Assembly (NCBI GenBank): GCA_038217425.1
Contig: JBBQPM010000105.1
Location: 1-23,619, forward strand
DNA length: 23,619 nucleotides
Origin: JAIEPT01 sp038217425
GTDB taxonomy: Bacteria > Planctomycetota > Planctomycetia > Gemmatales > Gemmataceae
Reading direction: 5' to 3'
A model generated the notes under the pieces. It saw only the letters and a program-made list of their open reading frames with translations, made no database searches and had not been told where the DNA came from. The position numbers and the translations under genes are program-made. Of the stretch, positions 1 through 8,104 are shown one piece after another; within the stretch, counting starts at the first letter, position 1; every line of letters starts with the position of its first letter.

Positions 1-216
1 CAGGACGTGGCCAAGCGTATTCAGAAAGATCCGACGTCGTTCTGGGATCTGGCAGGCGGGTTGTGGAAAGTCGTCGACTACGTCTGCGACATGGGCGAGA
101 AAGCTCTCGAATCCGACTCGGTGGAGGACGGATTCAAGAAGTGCGTCGAGGTTCTGAAAGACAAGTTAGAAGAAGAGATGGACGAAGCGGAGTTGCAGGA
201 GAAGACCAAGTTGTAG
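1..216 (+). CDS. C-terminal part of an unrecognised protein (cut by window edge)
   Basis: The reading frame is open from base 1 and ends at TAG 214-216, giving 71 visible residues. A GTG at 7 could be a start, but the frame continues upstream of it, so this is more likely the tail of a longer gene. The visible part is charged and helix-prone, with a Lys/Glu-rich end that could form a coiled coil. It has no signal peptide, membrane segment or catalytic motif, and I do not recognise the family. It converges on the methyltransferase gene, 85 bases away. Confidence 0.55.
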   Translation, partial: QDVAKRIQKDPTSFWDLAGGLWKVVDYVCDMGEKALESDSVEDGFKKCVEVLKDKLEEEMDEAELQEKTKL

Positions 217-301
217 CGGCTTGCAATACGGAGGAGTCCAGCAGCTGGCGTGCCCAGATGCGACCTGAGCCTCCAGGGCGTGCAACTCCCGGACGCTGAA
301 A

Positions 302-1150
302 TCACGCCGCCGCCTTCATTGGAAGCGTTTCCCGGAGCGGCTTGAATCCCTTGAAGACCAGGACGCGTCCCACGAGGCGTGCGAGAAAGCCGGTGGGGAT
401 CCAGCGCCACAGCCCGGGCACCTCCGAACGCCGAAGGTGGCGTTTGTAGATGCGTTGTTCGCCGAAGCTTTGAAAGAGGCTGCGCAGGGAGGCGCCGGTG
501 TAGCATTCTTCGGCCTCGGCGGGTTTCTTTTGCCAGAAGCAGAGGGCGCGCGTCCAGTAGTGGATGTCGAACTTGGCGGGGGTGACGGCGAGGACTTTGC
601 CGCCGGGCTTGAGGACGCGAAAGACCTCGTCGATGACTTGCTGCGGCGCGTCGATGCCGCGGTGCAGGCTGCTGATACAGGCGACGTCGATGCTAGCGGA
701 ATCGAGCGGCAGCCGGGCGGGGTGGGCGTTGAGGAAACGTCCCTTGAGGCCGCGAACTTCGAAGTTTCGGCGAACGAGGCTGAGCTGAGGCGCCGAGGTG
801 CTGCAGACGACGACGTGGGCGCCGTGCTGGGCGTACTGCACCCAGTCCGTGCCAAGACCGTCGCCGAGGCCGAGCAAGGTTTCGTGGTTGTGTTTGGTGA
901 ACTCGAGGATCTGCGGAATCCAGCGGGCCTGTTTGCCATGGCGATGGCGCTCGATGCTGAGAAACCAGGGGAGCGAGTAGGGCTCGGTAGTTTCTTGAGC
1001 TTGCAGCGGCGGTTGCAGCGCTTCGAGGGTGTAAAGGCGTCGCGCCAGGTCGCCCGTGGGGGGGCTGCCTTGCCAGAGGGCTTGCGGCAAGCCCCAGGCG
1101 GCGTGCAACATTCCCGTCCCGAGTGCAGCTTCCGAATAGGGTTTAAACAT
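302..1150 (-). CDS. SAM-dependent methyltransferase (type 11-like)
   Basis: A 282-residue protein with a class I methyltransferase core. The SAM-binding glycine loop is LLGLGDGLG (about residues 92-100). The acidic/LP motif typical of Methyltransf_11 is at about 147-157, and FRVLKPGGKVL at 177-187 is the usual post-motif strand and turn. The C-terminal 70 residues are basic and aromatic. The substrate cannot be read from the sequence. A TTG fifteen bases further upstream is in frame, but GAAGGGG lies six bases before the ATG at 1150, which fixes the start there. It follows the BBP7 gene on the same strand with a 54-base gap, so the two may be co-transcribed. The family call is firm; the biological role is unknown. 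Confidence 0.8.
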   Translation of the reverse strand: MFKPYSEAALGTGMLHAAWGLPQALWQGSPPTGDLARRLYTLEALQPPLQAQETTEPYSLPWFLSIERHRHGKQARWIPQILEFTKHNHETLLGLGDGLGTDWVQYAQHGAHVVVCSTSAPQLSLVRRNFEVRGLKGRFLNAHPARLPLDSASIDVACISSLHRGIDAPQQVIDEVFRVLKPGGKVLAVTPAKFDIHYWTRALCFWQKKPAEAEECYTGASLRSLFQSFGEQRIYKRHLRRSEVPGLWRWIPTGFLARLVGRVLVFKGFKPLRETLPMKAAA

Positions 1151-1204
1151 TGAAATCCCCTTCAATCCTGGAGCGGATACCTGGAAAAACCGCCGCGGTC
1201 AACC

Positions 1205-2443
1205 CTAGTACCGGAGTTCGAAACCGAAGTTGACGGCATGCAAGTAAACGTCGGCGTTGCCCAGGAGCAGATTGGGGCTGCCGGGCCCGATGTTGCGCGT
1301 GGGGGCGGTCAAGTTGGAGTTGACCGTGGTGTCGATGTTCTCGCCGGGACGGTAGAAGTTGGGCAAATAGAGGAAGGTGTAGCCGGCGCGGAGGCGGATT
1401 GATTCGGTGACGTCGTACGCCAGGTTCACGCCGATTTCGGGAACGAGGATGCCGGTCGACTTGGTGTGGTTGCCGATGTTGGTTTGCAGGGCGAGCAGGT
1501 TCCCCTCGAAGGCGGCGACATTGGCGCCGACGGTGTTGATGGTGACGCCATTGATGTCGGCGCTGGGGTTGAGTTTGCCGAAGGCGGTCTTGACCAGGAC
1601 GTTCGCGGTCCACTTGCCGCAACGATATTCGCCGGTGAAGCCGAGGTCGAGGCCGTAAAAATCGTTGGCGGTGTTGAACTGATCGACGCCGAAAGTGGTG
1701 GCGCCGGGGACGAGTCCGAGCGTGTTGCCCGCCTGGGCGACGCTGGCGGAGGTGATCGAGAGTTTTTCGGAGAAGCGGAGGCGTCGGTAGCCGAACAGGG
1801 CGTCGACGCGCCAGTTGGAATCGCCGAAGGCCAGGCCGCGAAAGGCGAAGTCCCAGCCGTTGAACATTTGGCTTTCGGAGACGAGAATGCTGCCGCGCAG
1901 TTGGCCCGGGAAGGAAACGAGGACGCGGTCGCCGTTGTTGCCGGTGGTGGTGTTGATGAAGGGCCGAGCGAGGATGGCGTTTGTATCGGTGCTGGCGAAG
2001 AAATTGGTGGCGAGCGTGGCTTGTTGCAGGTAGCCGAACTGCATGCCGAAGGTTTGTCGGCGATCGAACCAGCCGCCGGCTTGTAGCCGGGCGCCGTGTG
2101 CGAGGTCGCCGTTGACTTCGCCGGCGGGGAACAGGATCTGCGTCGGCGTGCCGGGGAGGCCGAGAATGCCCGCCTGGGCGAGGGGCGTCCCGACGTTGTT
2201 CGTCGTCACGAGCGGCGGCAGAACGTCGCCGTTGCGAAACCACATGAGGTAGTCGGCCGAGAACCAGAAACGTCCGACCGGGCCGCAGATGTCGGCGGCG
2301 TCGCCTCCCTGACTCGTAAAGCTCTCCAGCCAGGGACGACAGCTCTGCCCGCACGGCATCGGCTCGAGCGGTTCCGGCTCCTGCCCGGGCGCGAAACCCG
2401 CGAGCAGCAAGCCCATCAGCAAAGCAAATCCCGATCGCACCAT
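1205..2443 (-). CDS. BBP7 family outer-membrane beta-barrel protein
   Basis: A 412-residue exported protein. Residues 1-20 form a signal peptide (Met-Val-Arg, then a hydrophobic core, cleavage near GQ/EPEP). After a Cys-containing Pro/Glu-rich linker comes the FWFSADYLMWF block that opens planctomycete BBP7 proteins. Alternating hydrophobic/aromatic strands follow (for example GGWFDRRQTFGMQFGYL), and the protein ends in FGFELRY, an aromatic-terminated last strand as expected for an outer-membrane barrel. Known of the family: abundant predicted outer-membrane proteins of planctomycetes with no assigned substrate. The ATG is preceded by a GGACGAGAG stretch. It is transcribed divergently from the esterase gene and may lead a two-gene unit with the methyltransferase. 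Confidence 0.88.
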   Translation of the reverse strand: MVRSGFALLMGLLLAGFAPGQEPEPLEPMPCGQSCRPWLESFTSQGGDAADICGPVGRFWFSADYLMWFRNGDVLPPLVTTNNVGTPLAQAGILGLPGTPTQILFPAGEVNGDLAHGARLQAGGWFDRRQTFGMQFGYLQQATLATNFFASTDTNAILARPFINTTTGNNGDRVLVSFPGQLRGSILVSESQMFNGWDFAFRGLAFGDSNWRVDALFGYRRLRFSEKLSITSASVAQAGNTLGLVPGATTFGVDQFNTANDFYGLDLGFTGEYRCGKWTANVLVKTAFGKLNPSADINGVTINTVGANVAAFEGNLLALQTNIGNHTKSTGILVPEIGVNLAYDVTESIRLRAGYTFLYLPNFYRPGENIDTTVNSNLTAPTRNIGPGSPNLLLGNADVYLHAVNFGFELRY

Positions 2444-2626
2444 GGCTCTCGTCCATTCCCATACGAGGAATCGTTCCCTTTGGCTCTATCGGCATTTAAG
2501 CCTGGGAAACTTTGACGATTGTGCCGAAGTTGCGGGTAAAGCGACCTCCAAGGCCCGGGAATGGCTATCCCTGGAGCGCGCCATCGCTTACAGTGATGGC
2601 TGATTCCCTTTTTTTGGAGACCGCTC
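2444..2626. promoter_or_regulatory. Divergent intergenic region between BBP7 and esterase genes
   Basis: This 183-base gap must hold promoters for both flanking genes. No convincing -35/-10 pair was found. In front of the esterase it contains a short hairpin (GCCATC 2580-2585 pairing with GATGGC 2595-2600), then a run of seven T (2609-2615) and the esterase Shine-Dalgarno GGAGA (2616-2620). A hairpin followed by a T run is terminator-like, but no plus-strand gene ends upstream, so if it is active it would act as a leader attenuator. This is inference only. Confidence 0.35.
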
Positions 2627-3505
2627 GTGAAACTCGCATCCTTGGTTTTTGTCGGCATGCTTGGGGTCGCGCCGACGTTTGCTCAAACGAAACTGCCCCC
2701 CGCTCCCGACGGCGTGAAGATCGAACAGGACATCGCGTATCTGGCGCCCGAGCGAAAAGAAACCGCGGATCTGTATCTCCCGGTCAAGCGAGCCGCAGGC
2801 GTCAAATCCCCCGCGGTCGTCATCATTCATGGCGGCGGTTGGACCGGCGGCGATAAGGCGGCGGCCCGCGAATTCAATATCGGGACCACGCTCGCCCTGA
2901 ACGGCTACGTCGGCCTCAGCATCAATTACGTCCTGGCCGGCGAAGGCAAACCGACCTGGCCTCAGAATCTGCACGATTGCTTCACTGCCGTCCGCTGGTT
3001 GCGGAAGAATGCCGACCGTCTGCAAATCGATGCCGAGCATATCGGCGTGATCGGCGGATCCGCCGGAGGCCATCTCGCCGCCATGCTCGGCGTCCTTCAG
3101 GCGAAGGACGGGCTCGATCCGAAAGGTCCGTACGGAGAATTCTCGTGCCGCGTGCAATGCGCCGTAGACCTTTACGGCCCCAGCGACTTGAACCGGACAC
3201 GGACGCTGGCGATGCTCGGCAAGACGCTCGAAGAGGCGCCCGATCTCTATCGCTCCGCCTCGCCGATCACCTACGTCGACAAGACCGACGTGCCGATCCT
3301 GATCTTGCACGGTACCGCGGACAAGACCGTCCCGGTGCTCCAATCGGAAATCTTTGCGGACGCCCTCAAGAAGGCCGGCGTCGAACATCAACTCGTGATC
3401 GTCAAGGACGCGCCGCACACGTTTCACCTGCAGCCCAAACAGCAAGATCTGCGCCCCATCGTCCTCGCATTCTTCGACAGGCATTTGAAGCCGGGCAAGA
3501 AGTAA
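2627..3505 (+). CDS. Secreted alpha/beta-hydrolase (BD-FAE/esterase-lipase type)
   Basis: A 292-residue protein with a signal peptide (about 1-19, ending FAQ). It has the hormone-sensitive-lipase/BD-FAE arrangement: oxyanion motif HGGGW at 68-72, nucleophile Ser145 within GGSAGG (143-148), acid Asp232 in HGTADKTVP, and His264 in DAPHTF. All catalytic residues are present. The expected activity is hydrolysis of carboxylic esters, perhaps acetyl or feruloyl groups on polysaccharides, in the periplasm; the substrate is inferred only from the family. It starts on GTG with GGAGA six bases upstream. It stands alone between the divergent BBP7 gene and the nucleotidyltransferase. Confidence 0.87.
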   Translation: MKLASLVFVGMLGVAPTFAQTKLPPAPDGVKIEQDIAYLAPERKETADLYLPVKRAAGVKSPAVVIIHGGGWTGGDKAAAREFNIGTTLALNGYVGLSINYVLAGEGKPTWPQNLHDCFTAVRWLRKNADRLQIDAEHIGVIGGSAGGHLAAMLGVLQAKDGLDPKGPYGEFSCRVQCAVDLYGPSDLNRTRTLAMLGKTLEEAPDLYRSASPITYVDKTDVPILILHGTADKTVPVLQSEIFADALKKAGVEHQLVIVKDAPHTFHLQPKQQDLRPIVLAFFDRHLKPGKK

Positions 3506-3537
3506 GACGGAATTATTCGAAGTCCTCTGTTTCTTCG

Positions 3538-3553
3538 AGCCCTTTACCGGGCT
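3538..3553 (+). terminator. Weak hairpin after the esterase gene
   Basis: AGCCC (3538-3542) and GGGCT (3549-3553) can pair around a six-base loop, 32 bases after the esterase stop. The stem has only five pairs and no T run follows, so termination is uncertain. Confidence 0.2.
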
Positions 3554-3666
3554 AAAATTCATACCGTCAGCGTCGAAATTTTGCAGGAAAATCGAGACCG
3601 TCGAACGTGTCTGTTCCCATGCAGCAGCAGCTTGGCGACATCCCCTGGACGGCTCGGACCGTCGGC

Positions 3667-4242
3667 ATGAACGGAAACATTCTTGACCGAATGGAGCGAG
3701 CCGTGGCGAAGGTGCGCGAACGCTTGTTGCGGGCCACCTCGGCGCTAGACGCGGCCGGCGTCGCATATGCCGTGGTCGGCGGCAATGCGGTCGCTTCATG
3801 GGTTGCGACCATCGACGAAGGGGCGGTGCGAAACACGCGCGACGTCGATCTGCTGGTGCGCCGCGAGGATCTGTCCGTGATCGCCGCTGCACTGGAGTTG
3901 GCGGGCTTCGTCCGTGAAGAATTGCTCGGCGTCGTCATGTTTCGCGACGGACCGGACGGCAAACCCAGCGAAGCCGTTCATCTCCGGTTCGCCGGCGAAA
4001 AGACCCGTCCCGATCATCCCTTGCCGACGCCGCAGATTCAAACCGCTTCCCCTTCCGCGGACTACCGGGTGGTCGATCTCGAAACGCTCGTGGTCATGAA
4101 GCTGCTTTCGAATCGCGACAAGGATCGCACGCATCTTCGCGACCTCATCGGCGTCGGCTTGATCGATGCGTCTTGGCTGACGAGAGTACCGACGCAATTG
4201 GCGGATCGCCTCAAGGCAATCCTCGATTCGCCCGAATCGTGA
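3667..4242 (+). CDS. Minimal nucleotidyltransferase (AbiEii/MNT-like fold)
   Basis: A 191-residue soluble protein with the nucleotidyltransferase signature GGNAVASW (about residues 38-45) followed by TRDVDLLV (57-64), whose two aspartates would bind metal. A later VDLETLVVMKL segment and a K-DRTHLRDL segment match the region that follows the core in AbiEii-like and DUF1814-type proteins. The start is uncertain: GTG 3607 and ATG 3619 give longer proteins with no convincing ribosome binding site, while ATG 3667 gives the N-terminus I would expect for this family (a helix before the GGN strand). AbiEii toxins are normally paired with an AbiEi antitoxin and MNT proteins with a HEPN partner. Neither is present, so a toxin role is not supported. 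The stop lies 46 bases before the topoisomerase start. Confidence 0.72.
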   Translation: MNGNILDRMERAVAKVRERLLRATSALDAAGVAYAVVGGNAVASWVATIDEGAVRNTRDVDLLVRREDLSVIAAALELAGFVREELLGVVMFRDGPDGKPSEAVHLRFAGEKTRPDHPLPTPQIQTASPSADYRVVDLETLVVMKLLSNRDKDRTHLRDLIGVGLIDASWLTRVPTQLADRLKAILDSPES

Positions 4243-4288
4243 ACGTGCCGATCTCGGAATGGCAACCGTCGTCCAGAGTCGAGGTTTC

Positions 4289-6709
4289 ATGAAAGTCGTG
4301 CTCGCTGAGAAGCCATCGGTTGCCCGCGAACTCGCCTCGTTCCTCGGAGCAACTTCCCGCCACGAGGGATACCTGGAAGGCAATGGATACCAGGTGACAT
4401 GGGCGCTGGGGCATTTGGCGACGCTCAAGGAACCCCAGGATTACGACCCGGCACTGAAGCGCTGGTCGCTGGCGACGTTGCCTTTCGTGCCGGACCGTTT
4501 TGAACTCAAGATCCTCGACGAGAGGGGGGCTCGTCAGCAGTTCGCCGTCATCAAGCGACTCTTTCGCGCCGCGGATGGGTTGATTTGCGCGACGGACGCC
4601 GGGCGTGAAGGCGAACTTATCTTCCGTTACATCCTGGAGCTGACCGGTTCGGCGCGAACGCCCGCCCAACGGCTGTGGCTGAATTCGCTCACCGAAGCCG
4701 CCATCCGCGACGCCTTTCGCCGACTGCGACCGTTGGCCGAGTACGACGCGCTGTATGCGGCCGCTCGCTGCCGAAGTCAGGCCGACTGGATCGTGGGCCT
4801 GAACGCAACTCGCTACTTTACCGTGCGCCATCGCAGCGCCGGGGGACTTCTCTGGAGCGTCGGCCGCGTGCAGACGCCCGTCCTGGCGATGATCGTCCGC
4901 CGGGACGACGAGATCCGGGTTTTCAAGCCGGAGCCGTTTTGGGAACTCCTGACGCACTACCGCAAGGTTCTTTTCAAGTTCGCCGGCAACCGCTTCCCGA
5001 AGGAAGACGAAGCAACCGCACTCCTCGCCCGGGTGCAGGGGCGCCCCTTCGTTGTTCGGAGCGTCGATCGCAAAGAGGAACGCGATCTTCCCCCGCAGTT
5101 GTACGATCTGACGGAACTCCAGCGGGACATGAATCGCCGGTACGGCATGTCGGCCGACGCCACGCTCAAGGCGGCACAGTCCCTCTACGAAGCCAAGGTC
5201 ATCACCTACCCGCGAACGGACTCGCGTTATCTGACCAGCGACATGAAGGCGCAGATCCCCGATATCCTGACGAATCTTCGTTCCCTCAAGCCAGACGAGA
5301 TCGGCCGATTGGATTTGAAGAAGCTCGCCTTCACCGGACGCATCGTCAACGACGCCAAAGTGAAGGATCACCATGCGATCATCCCCACGGGCAAGCTTCC
5401 GCGAGATTCCGCGGCGTCGCTGGCGAAAGTTTACGACGCCATCGCCACGCGCCTGATCGCGGTCTTTTATCCCGCTTGCATCAAAGAAATCACGAGCGTC
5501 GCCGGCGAGTCCAGCGGAGTGGCGTTCCGGGCGCGAGGCGTACGCATTGTGGATCCGGGCTGGACCGTGCTTTATCCCGTGAGAGACAGCGACAAGAAGG
5601 GGGACGAACAAGAGCTTCCGGAGTTCCGCCCGGACGAAACGGGCCCGCATGAGCCGTTTGTCAAGAAGGGGGAGACGACGCCTCCGAAGCCCTACACCGA
5701 AGCCGGCCTGCTCGGCGCCATGGAGACGGCCGGCAAGCTGGTCGACGACGAGTTGCTCAAAGAGGCGCTCAAGGAGAAAGGCCTCGGCACGCCGGCGACG
5801 CGCGCCTCGATCATCGAGACGCTCCTGGGACGGGGCTACATCGTTCGCGAGAAGAAATCGCTAACCGCGACGGACGCCGGCCGATTTCTGATCGCTCTGA
5901 TTCCAGATCGAGGGCTGAAGAGCCCGGAGTTGACGGGCGAATGGGAAGCGAAACTCCGCGAGATCGAACGAGGCCATCTGGATGCCGAACAGTTCATGGC
6001 CGAGATCATTCGTTACGCCGGCGAGATCATTCGAACCGCGGCGGAAACCGGCGTCGACGAGACTCGGCTCGGCGAATGCCCGCGTTGCGGCCGACCGATC
6101 ATCGAGGGCAACCGCGGGTACGGCTGCTCCGGCTGGCGCGACGGCTGCCCGTTCGTGCTGTGGAAAGAGTACAAGGGGAGCACGCTCAGCCTCGGTCAGA
6201 TCCGCGAGTTACTGCAGCGACGAGTCTTGCTCCATCCTCCCGCGTTCGAAGGTTCGAGCGGCATCCTCCTTCATCTGTCGGACAGCGGCGCGTTACTGGA
6301 AATCCAGATACCGCAGGGTTCCCCGCGGCCGCAGCCCGACAAGTCCGGAACGAAACGGTCCAACCGGCGCGCAGATGCCGAGCCGCGCAAAGAGGCCGAC
6401 GCTACGCCGCGAAAACCCCGCAAGCCGGCCGCCGCCAAGGCTGGGAAAGATGTCGGCACGTGCCCCGTTTGCAGAGCCAAGGTCGTCGAGCAAGAAGGAT
6501 CCTTCAGTTGCAGCGGCTGGCGCGAGGGCTGCAAGTTCGTGATCTGGAAGTCCATCGCGGGCAAAACGATCAGCCTGCGCACCGCACAGGCGATCCTGCG
6601 TCAAGGCAAGAGTCCGCTCCTCAAAGGTTTCAAGTCCAAGGCCGGCAAGCCATTTGAGGCGAAGTTGAAACTGGAGGACGGGGCGATTCGTTTCGAGTTC
6701 GAGCGTTGA
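4289..6709 (+). CDS. topB: DNA topoisomerase III (type IA)
   Basis: An 806-residue type IA topoisomerase that passes or relaxes single-stranded DNA through a covalent tyrosine intermediate. The N-terminal TOPRIM domain starts MKVVLAEKPSVARE and contains the metal/catalytic block ATDAGREGELIF (about 101-112). The catalytic tyrosine is Y307 in VITYPRTDSRYL. The GLGTPATRA block near residue 500 is also conserved. The C-terminus carries two four-cysteine zinc ribbons of the topoisomerase repeat type (C597/C600/C613/C620 and C725/C728/C741/C748, each with a CSGWR-GC core), joined by a Lys/Arg/Ala/Pro-rich linker. An in-frame ATG at 4259 would add ten residues, but the family start motif and a GAGG just upstream favour 4289. 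It ends 5 bases before a strong hairpin. Confidence 0.93.
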   Translation: MKVVLAEKPSVARELASFLGATSRHEGYLEGNGYQVTWALGHLATLKEPQDYDPALKRWSLATLPFVPDRFELKILDERGARQQFAVIKRLFRAADGLICATDAGREGELIFRYILELTGSARTPAQRLWLNSLTEAAIRDAFRRLRPLAEYDALYAAARCRSQADWIVGLNATRYFTVRHRSAGGLLWSVGRVQTPVLAMIVRRDDEIRVFKPEPFWELLTHYRKVLFKFAGNRFPKEDEATALLARVQGRPFVVRSVDRKEERDLPPQLYDLTELQRDMNRRYGMSADATLKAAQSLYEAKVITYPRTDSRYLTSDMKAQIPDILTNLRSLKPDEIGRLDLKKLAFTGRIVNDAKVKDHHAIIPTGKLPRDSAASLAKVYDAIATRLIAVFYPACIKEITSVAGESSGVAFRARGVRIVDPGWTVLYPVRDSDKKGDEQELPEFRPDETGPHEPFVKKGETTPPKPYTEAGLLGAMETAGKLVDDELLKEALKEKGLGTPATRASIIETLLGRGYIVREKKSLTATDAGRFLIALIPDRGLKSPELTGEWEAKLREIERGHLDAEQFMAEIIRYAGEIIRTAAETGVDETRLGECPRCGRPIIEGNRGYGCSGWRDGCPFVLWKEYKGSTLSLGQIRELLQRRVLLHPPAFEGSSGILLHLSDSGALLEIQIPQGSPRPQPDKSGTKRSNRRADAEPRKEADATPRKPRKPAAAKAGKDVGTCPVCRAKVVEQEGSFSCSGWREGCKFVIWKSIAGKTISLRTAQAILRQGKSPLLKGFKSKAGKPFEAKLKLEDGAIRFEFER

Positions 6710-6714
6710 AGGGG

Positions 6715-6766
6715 AGCCCGCAGCGCCAGCAAGGACGAAATTCGATCTTTGCGGGCGCTGCGGGCT
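6715..6766. terminator. 13-bp perfect hairpin between convergent genes
   Basis: AGCCCGCAGCGCC at 6715-6727 is perfectly complementary to 6754-6766, with a 26-base loop. It lies between the topB stop (6709) and the stop of the minus-strand zinc-ribbon gene (6778), as expected for a bidirectional terminator. No clear T run follows on either strand, so it may need Rho or act as a 3' stabiliser. Confidence 0.5.
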
Positions 6767-6777
6767 CTAACCATCGC

Positions 6778-6975
6778 CTAATTTGCGTACGCTTGCCAGT
6801 ACGAGCTGGCCGATGCGGTTTCCACGAGTTCCTCGGGATCGCAGGCGCGCAGCGTCGAGCTGCCGCAGTGGGGACATGGCTTCGATTCCAGGTTCTGCCG
6901 TTCGTAAAATGATAGATTCCTCGAAGCGTTCCACGTTCGATCGCATCCTTCGCACAAAATCGCCAGCCGTTGCAC
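6778..6975 (-). CDS. Small zinc-ribbon protein
   Basis: A 65-residue protein with two CxxC knuckles, CEGC (C8, C11) and CPHC (C34, C37), spaced as in a rubredoxin/zinc-ribbon fold, plus one extra Cys45. There is no signal peptide. The start is decided by the ribosome binding site: GGAGGAGG sits five bases upstream of GTG 6975 and is the best Shine-Dalgarno in the window. A GTG at 6990 is in frame but would lie inside that purine run. The gene is transcribed divergently from the xylose isomerase homologue and converges on topB across a strong hairpin. The Cys pattern suggests metal binding and possibly a role in transcription or as an adaptor; no specific function can be named. Confidence 0.72.
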   Translation of the reverse strand: MQRLAILCEGCDRTWNASRNLSFYERQNLESKPCPHCGSSTLRACDPEELVETASASSYWQAYAN

Positions 6976-7075
6976 GTTTGCCTCCTCCACCGCACTTGCC
7001 CAATTCGTACATTAAGTCGCATCGCTACGAAGCGACACAACCCTCAATATCGGCGTTTCCGGAAGGACGACTTGA

Positions 7076-8104
7076 ATGGCGGAGAAGAAAGCGAAGTACC
7101 GATTTACTTTCGGTCCCTGGAATATCAGCATGGGCGCCGACCCCTTCGGACCGCCGGTCCGCAAGGAAGTCGCGTTCGCGGCCAAGATTCGCGAGTACAA
7201 GAAGCTCGGCTTCGACGGCGTGCAGTGCCACGATGACGACGTCGTTGAGGCGGACCTCGATCACGCCGCCACCATGAAGGGCGCCGCCAAGGTCAAGAAG
7301 ATCTTCGACGGCGAAGGCCTGTTCTGCGAGTTCGTGGCGCCGCGTCTGTGGGAGCATCCCAAGACCATCGACGGCGGCTACACGTCCAATTCCGCCAGCG
7401 ACCGCAAGTACGCCATCGAGCGCTCCAAGCGGGCCATCGACATCGCCAATGCCATGGGCTGCAGCGACATCGTGCTGTGGCTGGCGCGCGAGGGGAGCTA
7501 CATCCGCGAAGCCAAGGATCCCGTCGTCGCGGTCGGCCGAATCGCCGACGCCGTCGATGCCATGCTCCAGTACGATCCCGGCATCCGCATCCTGGGCGAA
7601 ATGAAGCCGAACGAACCGATGGATCAGGCCTATCTGCCGACGGTCGGCCATTTCATGGGGCTCGTCTACCGCACCTGCGATTCGGCGCGCGTCGGCGTGC
7701 TTATCGAGTCGGCCCATTCGATCCTCGCGGGGCTCGATCCGGCCGACGACATGGCCTACGCCCTCTGGCACGGCAAGCTCTGGTCGGTCCATCTCAACGA
7801 TCAAAACGGGCTCAAGTACGATCAGGACAAGACCTTCGGCTCCGTCGATCTTCGTAGGGCGTTCAACACTGTCTGGGTGCTGGAGCGCATGGGCTACAGC
7901 GGTTGCATCGGACTCGACGTCAAGGCGATGCGCACGACAAAGTCGGCCGACCAGACGAAGCATCTGGTCAACAGCAAGAAAATGTTCGAACGGCTGGTGG
8001 AAGTCGCCCGCAGCGTCAACGCCGAGAAAGTCGAGGCGTTCCGCGCCGAGCGGGATTACGAGGGGCTGGAGATGTATATTCTCGATGCGCTCATGGGGCA
8101 GTGA
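7076..8104 (+). CDS. Xylose isomerase-family TIM-barrel sugar isomerase (class I-like)
   Basis: A 342-residue cytoplasmic protein closely resembling actinobacterial class I xylose isomerases (aldose-ketose isomerisation with two divalent metals). Matching motifs are FTFGPW (11-16), DPFG (22-25), HDDD (52-55, catalytic His52 and Asp55), VLW-REG (133-140), EMKPNEP (175-181: Glu175, Lys177), E-AH (Glu211, His214), KYDQD (Asp249, Asp251) and Asp281. Spacing between these residues equals that of the Streptomyces enzyme (E181, K183, E217, H220, D255, D257, D287) with no gaps. The residue equivalent to metal-1 ligand D245 is His239. The protein is about 45 residues shorter than typical XylA at the C-terminus. 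GGAAGGA lies eight bases before the ATG. No xylulokinase or sugar transporter is adjacent. It may act on a sugar other than xylose, so I leave the gene symbol empty. Confidence 0.82.
   Translation: MAEKKAKYRFTFGPWNISMGADPFGPPVRKEVAFAAKIREYKKLGFDGVQCHDDDVVEADLDHAATMKGAAKVKKIFDGEGLFCEFVAPRLWEHPKTIDGGYTSNSASDRKYAIERSKRAIDIANAMGCSDIVLWLAREGSYIREAKDPVVAVGRIADAVDAMLQYDPGIRILGEMKPNEPMDQAYLPTVGHFMGLVYRTCDSARVGVLIESAHSILAGLDPADDMAYALWHGKLWSVHLNDQNGLKYDQDKTFGSVDLRRAFNTVWVLERMGYSGCIGLDVKAMRTTKSADQTKHLVNSKKMFERLVEVARSVNAEKVEAFRAERDYEGLEMYILDALMGQ

Noticed and set aside
1143..2495. 450-codon minus-strand frame over the BBP7 gene
   Set aside because: The protein is Arg/His/Pro-rich with no domain; the alternative frame encodes a complete signal peptide and barrel protein.
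2588..3892. 434-codon minus-strand frame over the esterase gene
   Set aside because: It is antisense to a hydrolase with a full catalytic triad and signal peptide.
3607..4242. The nucleotidyltransferase as an abortive-infection toxin
   Set aside because: No antitoxin, HEPN partner or other defence gene lies on either side; the fold alone does not support a toxin role.
4211..5650. 479-codon minus-strand frame over topB
   Set aside because: It is antisense to the TOPRIM and catalytic tyrosine region of topoisomerase III and has no recognisable domain.
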